The notes beneath the pieces are model-generated. The model searched no databases, was not told the DNA's origin, and was given only the letters and a program-made list of their open reading frames with translations. 6,495 bases of DNA from assembly GCA_016928455.1 (NCBI GenBank), contig JAFGKP010000086.1:1-6495 (forward strand). Reading direction: 5' to 3'. Source of the stretch: Methanomicrobia archaeon (GTDB taxonomy: Archaea; Halobacteriota; Syntropharchaeia; Alkanophagales; Methanospirareceae). The position numbers were made by a program, and so were the translations under genes. The first letter of the stretch is position 1; each line of letters begins with the position of its first letter. Below are positions 1 to 6,400 of this stretch, piece by piece.

Positions 1-465
1 GCCCGGCGAGACGTTCAACGCAGTAGCGAGCGGGATGCGGTACTCGTAGACCCGGTGACCTGAGAAACCAGTCGCTAAGACCTGCGGTCCGGTCGGATCG
101 CTTGAGTTCCACCGAAGCGAGCAATCGGTGCCCGCTTCGTTCATATTCAACCACCCGGCCCAGGAAAACGCAGGATCGCCGAAGATCTGCGCGACCAGGT
201 CAACGCAGGTCCATCCCATGTAGAAGGGATAGGTGCCATATGGTGGGATAAGGTTATCGTGATCACCATCAAAGCCGAGCTGCACCACGTCCTGATCGTT
301 CACGTCATTCGTGCCGTCAGAAACCACATCGAATGCCAGATACAGGTTTTCATTATCATTCAGCACGAACATCAAGCAGTTGTCTTCGATGAGGAACGTG
401 ATGTTAATCGCCGTCGCGTTGTTCCACTCGCCGCTCGCTAACGTGCCGTCGATCGTCGGTGGTGA
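1..465 (-). other. Domain: CBM9/DOMON-like, residues 2011-2165 (cut by window end)
   Basis: The entry motif PPTIDGTLASGEWNNATAIN (2012-2031) matches the 'P-IDG----GEW--A' start of CBM9-like and DOMON-related domains. It is followed by FVLNDNENLYLAFDVVSDGT (2043-2062), the 'N--NLYLAF-V-D' strand, and by DVVQLGFDGDHDN (2069-2081), the 'D-V-L-FD-D-D' acidic turn. Later parts include WTCVDLVAQIFGD (2095-2107) and HRVYEYRIPLA (2148-2158), the characteristic 'YE-RIPL' strand near the domain end. By family knowledge such domains bind carbohydrate or haem-like ligands; sugar binding is more likely here, but the key residues cannot be judged. The end of the domain is probably near the window edge. It contains C2040, C2097 and C2125 and sequons N2026, N2031, N2130 and N2161. 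Confidence 0.75.
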
Positions 466-3400
466 ACGAGCCCAGGAGCTGTTGATCGTTTCCACGCCGT
501 TCATCATCACCCCGCTGAGATATGGCGCCAATCCTGAGCGGCTGCGCTTTTCGGCTTCGGATAGCTGGCCAGTCACCAGCGAACCCGGAGCTAGTAAGGG
601 TTGGGACTGCAGGGACGACGTAGGAGTTGTTTCTGCGGGGAGAATGAGCTGGATGTCCTCGGAGCCGAGCGTCAGGTCGGGCAATGGAGCGCCGGTAATG
701 GCGATCTGCTTGTATGCCTGATTGTTCGTCTCATTCGCTTCCACGATCGTCTCGTAGGGATCGATTCGGACGAAGATAGTGTACGTCCCCGAAACGGCCG
801 TCCAATTCACTTGGGCCGTTTCTGTACCCGCGGAGGCGATTAGAGCGATCGCCTGGTCTGCGCCGATTTGCGCGCTGCCCGCGGCGGGATTGCCGTCGAA
901 GAACTGAACGACGACGTCCACTGCCTCGGCCGTGCCCACGTTACGTACCGTTGCCGTTATGGTTATTTGCTCGCCGAGTTCAGGTGCATCGTCAGAGAAG
1001 CTAATATCCGTTGGATCGAGCGTCAAATCGACCGGAGCGGTCTCAAAATCGGTCGCAGCATAATCCGAAGTCGTGTGGGCGTCCGCTAAAGCATCGAATA
1101 CGCTTGTGTCCTCGGTATTGTAAATCAAGAGATCTTTGAGTTTATACGGGCCATCGATGCCGAGTCCGTGAAGGATGGGTCCTGAAAAGGTTACGTTCAC
1201 CGTTGCATCCCCGGTTAGATCCACCGTGCGCGATGCCAGAGCGAGCACTTTACCGGTACCGTCCTCCAACCGTCCGGTAACGTTATACGTTCCCGCAGCA
1301 TCGATCGCTAATTCCACGTCTGCCTCGATGGTGAGGTACTCGTACTTCCCATCGGTATCGGTATCCGTGCCGTACTCGGAGAAATTGCCCCTAAATGCTA
1401 CCGCAGGCTTCTGGAACTCGGTATAGGTGTACGCACCGGTGGTGTAGGCCTGCTCGCGGTACCCCACCAAATTTGTGGAATCAACGAGCGTGAGGTTACT
1501 GAGGTTATACGGGCCATCAACTCGATGTCGCCATATGTGCAGTCCACTAAAGGTTAACGAAAGGTTTACAGTGCTTACATTTGCCGCTGCCTGACTCAAA
1601 TTGCTGGCGGTCGCTATCTCACGTCCCGTGGTATCTCGCAGGGTACCGGTAATTATGTAGTCGCCTGCGGATTCAATCGTGAGTCCGACCGTGATGATAA
1701 GAGCGTCGTACTGTCCATCACCGTCGGTGTCCTGCCCGTGATCAGAAAATGAATCAGCAAACTGCGCTGGTGGGTGCTCGAAGTCCGTGTAGTTGTATGC
1801 TCCTGTAATGTACGTCATGGCCAACGCGTCGATTTGATGGAACTGAACGTCCTGAAGCACGAGATCTGTTAAGGTGTACGTGCCATTCACGCCGTGCTGA
1901 TACATAAGCTCCCCGGGGAACGTCAGATCGAGGAGCTGTGTGCCTTCTGTGAGGTAATACAGACGCTCATGTTTGCGGAAGAGTGGGTTAGCTGTCACGT
2001 CTTCCAAATCGCCTACCAGATAATAGAAGCCGGGGGATTCAATATCTACACCCACGCGAATCGTTAAATAGTCGTACAGCCCGTTTGCGTCAATATCTGT
2101 CCCGGTATCGTTGTAAACACCCGTAAAGCCTACCGGCTCGGCGTTCATCGTATAGATTACCAGAAGCTCGTAAAGCGCTGAATTGTTGACACCGTCTGAC
2201 GCTATCGAGCAGTTATAATAGAGTGGCAGTGCGGGGTCAAGCGAAGAAATGTCCTCGCCATTCGAGACGCTGTGCCAGACGCTGCCATCCTGGCTGATCT
2301 CCATGCCGGTGATCTGCGCAAGACCGCTCTCGAGCCAGTACAGATTGTTCCACGATTGGATCGAGTCCGGCATGATCGCCTCAGAAACGGCGTAGCCGTT
2401 TGTGCTGCCACCGGTGAGCGTCAAGGCGCCGTCAGTTACTGCAACGTTCTGCGATCGCGCTGCATCGAGGTACAACTCGCTTTCATACGTATCGAGCCAG
2501 GATGCGAACGGCTTGCCGCTCTCCTCGTCCGAGAAAATCGACTCGAGCTGATTTACATCCACGGCAGAGACCACGTAATAATATATCCGTGCTCCGTTGA
2601 GGCCGGTAGTGTAAATCCCGTTATCAAGATACGCGGCATTTAGGATCGGATCACCGTTCAGTTTCGTATACGGGCCGCCACTGACATACGAGCGGTAGAT
2701 GGTATAACCGGCCAGATCGGGCTCACTATTGGGCGTCCACGTCAGATTCAGCGCCGTGCCGGTCTCTACCAGACTGACTGTCAGGCCATTAGGCGCGCTC
2801 GGCGGATCCGTATCACTTGGATCGGGGATATTTGCTACAGTAACGGTGATTTCAGCGCTGCCCGTGTTCGCCTCATCATCGGTCGCCTGCCCGCGAATCG
2901 TATGCGTGCCGTCCGCGGCGAAGGTATTCCAGGAGTACGCGTTCGTATGTGCAACTTTAATGCCATCAATCGAGATCTCGTAGCTCGTAATGGTGTTCGA
3001 GTTATCAACCGCACTTATGCTGATGTCCACCACGCCACCGATCGTTGCGCCGTCGTGCGGCGTGTCAATGTAAACGACGGGACGCTCCTGAACAAGCCGC
3101 TTGAGCGAGGCGGCTCTTACGAAGCTATCCTCGCCTGTCGTGCCTGATGCGGTAATATTGAACCAATATGCGCCCTCAATACTCGGATTGTCGTACGTAT
3201 TGGCGTAAATGCCGTCATTCGCCTGATAGTCACTGTGATTCCCATCATCAATTAACGCAAGCGTCTCGGTACTCCCATCAGGTTTCTGTATCCCGGCGAT
3301 AACCGTTGCATTTTGCAGTGGTGCATCCCCGTAGAGGAGTCGCGCTTCCAGCGTCATTGTTTCGTGTGGCGCGTACATCGTTTTGTCCATATCGAAGAGA

Positions 3401-6400
3401 AGCACAATCTCGCTATCTGCAAAGACGCCCATGTAGTACTCCAACGTCCCCGTACCCTCCGTGGTCACGTTCATCTTCCAGGTCCCAGCCAGAGGCTTCT
3501 TAACGCGGTAGAGCTCGACTACCCGCTGAGTCTCACCCGTGTCGGAGTTCGACATGATGTACGTGAGATGCCTGATAGCGGGCTCTGATGGTGCTGCTTC
3601 TGGATCGATGACCGCCCCTTCAGGATCTTCAATGCTCAGTCGCTTGGTCTTGTTCTCGACGTTCGCATCCCAATTGATATAAAAGGTGACCTCCTCGACC
3701 GCGTCATCGACGGGAACGTCATGGACCGTATGGCTCTTCTGATTGGGGTTCATGATGGAATTGAAGTTCATCGCGGGCTTCGGTCGCGATCCGAACTTCG
3801 CTTCGTAGGACTCAAGAGCCCGCGTTTCGACCCGGTCCCATGAGGGGTAATCCCATCGCTCTGTGAGCGGATTGTAGCCATTGACGGGCCGGTAAATAAT
3901 AATCTCGGTATCAGTCGGCACGAATTTGGAGACGATTTTTGCACCTCTCACCGTAATCTTATCGGCTATATCAATGCCGCCCTGTATCGCAGTAACCAAT
4001 ACTTTGGTATAGATGCTCAGATCTTTGCCGGCCTGTGCAAGCTTCCACGAGCCGCCTTCAATGAAGAACTTCACGCCTTCGTACGAGTACCAGGTGGCAT
4101 TGCATTCCGAGGGCATCACCGCATAATATTTCTCCTGCTTTTCCGCATAGTAGGTTCGTGATTCAACCATCATCCGCCCCGAAACGGGATACGGTGTCAG
4201 TACCGCCTGCTGCTCGGTGAGCCCCTGAGGCATCTCGTAATTGGGGGATGAGTGGATCACATATCGATCCTGTTTGTTGTCCCAGTTGTATACCTCGATA
4301 TACCAGCGCTCAACGAGAGCGATCTTTTCGTAATCTGCCGCGGGCTTTGATGAGAGGCCCAAATCGGCAACATGGAAGACAATAGGCGCGGTAGCAGAGA
4401 CGTCGCCCAGAAATAGGCCTATAAGCGGTTTCCCCAAGAAGAACGCGAGGCTTAGGACACTAGGTTCTTCTATGTTCACGTATTGCGCCTTCTTATCCAC
4501 CTTGAAATACGGCTTTCGTTTTATAGTAAAGGTAACGCTCTCGTCGGAATCGGTCTTTTCACCGTCAACCGACTCTGCAATGAGCTTGATCTTATACGAG
4601 TGATCGGCATCACCGTACGCAACGACATTTAAGAGGGAGAACGTATGATCGCCTTTCTCATAGGTACCGAGCTCTGTCGTTTTATCAGGATCGCCCCAGA
4701 ACCACTCTCCGGGTTTGTTTGAATAGACCTCGTACTTCACCTTCGCTTTCTTATTGAGTGTGAAACTAACGTCAAAGTCCTCTCTGCAATGGAGATACAG
4801 CAGAGAGGCGGAATACGGCGTTGGTATGCGTGGCGAGAAGACTTCTTTTGGCGGCTTCGTGTAATCCCAGTACGGATCAATAGTACCCGAAGGTCCTTTG
4901 ACGTTCGTGAGCTTAATTTCAGCCTCCTCGAGCGTGCCGGTAACTGAAGCTTTTGCGTTTTTGCGCTTCAACTCGGTCAGATCCTGTGCATAAACGGTTA
5001 TTTCATAATCGCCGGGGTATTTTGGGGTCCAATCACATCTGAACCTGCCACTGCCCTCGTCCACCCAACTCGATAGTGACTGCGTGAAGGTCGTGTTATC
5101 TGCCTTTGTGGTCACGGCCCGTCCCAGAATATTTACATCACCAGGCTTGATTTCCGAACCCGTATCATCGGTTACCGTGACTCGCACGGGCTGTACGCCG
5201 TAGTAATACTCGGTCCAGCCTTCAAGCTGCTGTATCTTCTTGCCATCTCCCGGCTCGTTGATCGAAAGGATCAGTTTCGTGGGATTAAGGATCTTGACCG
5301 TCTGCGTCTTCTCGCCCTGTACACCCGAGCCCTTTGCACGAATCGTGATCACGCATAGTCCTGTTGACGGTTCGCCAGGTTTTCGCGGTGTCCACGTGCC
5401 TTGGTAGACACCGGGGCTCACCTCTGCAAGATGCACTGAGCCGTCGCCGTTGCTGAAGCTCGCATCGACATCGAGATTTGGCTCCGCCGTGGCCTGCATG
5501 GTTATTTTTTTCCCTATATACACCTCGGGATAGGTTGAGGTGAGACCTAACGGCGCTGAACTGCTACCTTCTGCTGTTATCTCTACGCTTCCAATACTGA
5601 TGTTATCCGGAGACTCGTAGAATCCGGGTGGGAGATTGGCCGCCGCGATTTGATTCGCCTCTTCCTGACTCGAGGCAATCACCCAGGTCTCATAATTGAT
5701 CAAATTGAGTCGCACCTCGACGTCCGAGCTCACGAGATAATGACCGCCGTTCTGGTGCACGCTATGCAGCTCGATATAATTCTTCGCCACGCCGTGCTCG
5801 GGATAGATCAGGAAGGCAGGGTCGACCTCGAACTTGTAGTAACCTTCGGGAATGATGTTGATGAGCGAGCCGACCTCATGCCCGTTAATACTTACGTAAA
5901 GATCATGTGGCCGTATCTCCCAGCCGGGCGCGGAGAATCGAATGATGAGCGGATCGTCGCGTACCTTATCCTTGACACCACTATGGACATCAAAAGGTGT
6001 CTTTGTGTTCGGTTTATTGTTGCAGTGGTGGCATTTGACGCGCCCGACGTTCATAACACCCGGGCTTGAGACGACCGCCTTATACGGCTGCTTACCCTCG
6101 GGCACCGTGAACGTGATACGCTCCTTTGCCTGGACGCCGCCGCCCTGCACGGTTATATCGCCGAGCACCGGTGGAATCGGCGAGTGCGGCTGGAAATCGG
6201 GCGATGCGAGTATGGGAATGACGTGGAATTCGAGCGACGCACCCGCAGCCAGCCGGTAATGCTCGATCACCGGCTCGATGTACGCGTTCGCCGTGAAGTT
6301 GTCCGCGACCGAGATCGAGAGGTCCGTGACGGGGTCGCCCGTGTTCGTCAGCCGGAAGGTCTTCATCAGGGTAACGTTGTCCACACTCAGCTCCTCAAGC

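Noticed and set aside
311..721. Plus-strand open frame of 136 codons
   Set aside because: It lies wholly antisense to the CARDB, linker and CBM9-like coding sequence, has no recognisable domain and overlaps another shadow frame (259-441). It is explained by the minus-strand gene.
1036..2127. Repeats considered as a CRISPR array or DNA-level tandem repeat
   Set aside because: The 366-base periodicity is in-frame protein repetition with strongly diverged DNA; there are no short identical repeats with spacers.
2202..2411. Minus-strand open frame of 69 codons in another frame
   Set aside because: It overlaps the large gene on the same strand out of frame; its Arg/Ser/Thr-rich translation has no domain pattern.
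2272..2643. Plus-strand open frame of 123 codons
   Set aside because: It is antisense to the FN3 domain and the following beta-sandwich, which are convincing by motif. No ribosome site or family pattern supports it.
3736..4512. A VWA, protease or lipase domain in the central region
   Set aside because: No DxSxS metal-site motif, GxSxG nucleophile elbow or other catalytic signature is visible in the translation.
6022..6033. Possible c-type haem site at CHHC
   Set aside because: The motif needs CxxCH; here C158 is followed by Asn, and no CxxCH was seen elsewhere in the visible protein.
5650..6069. Plus-strand open frame of 139 codons, the longest on that strand
   Set aside because: It is antisense to the His-rich module and has no domain pattern. 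The low stop frequency opposite a gene using few TTA, CTA and TCA codons explains its length.
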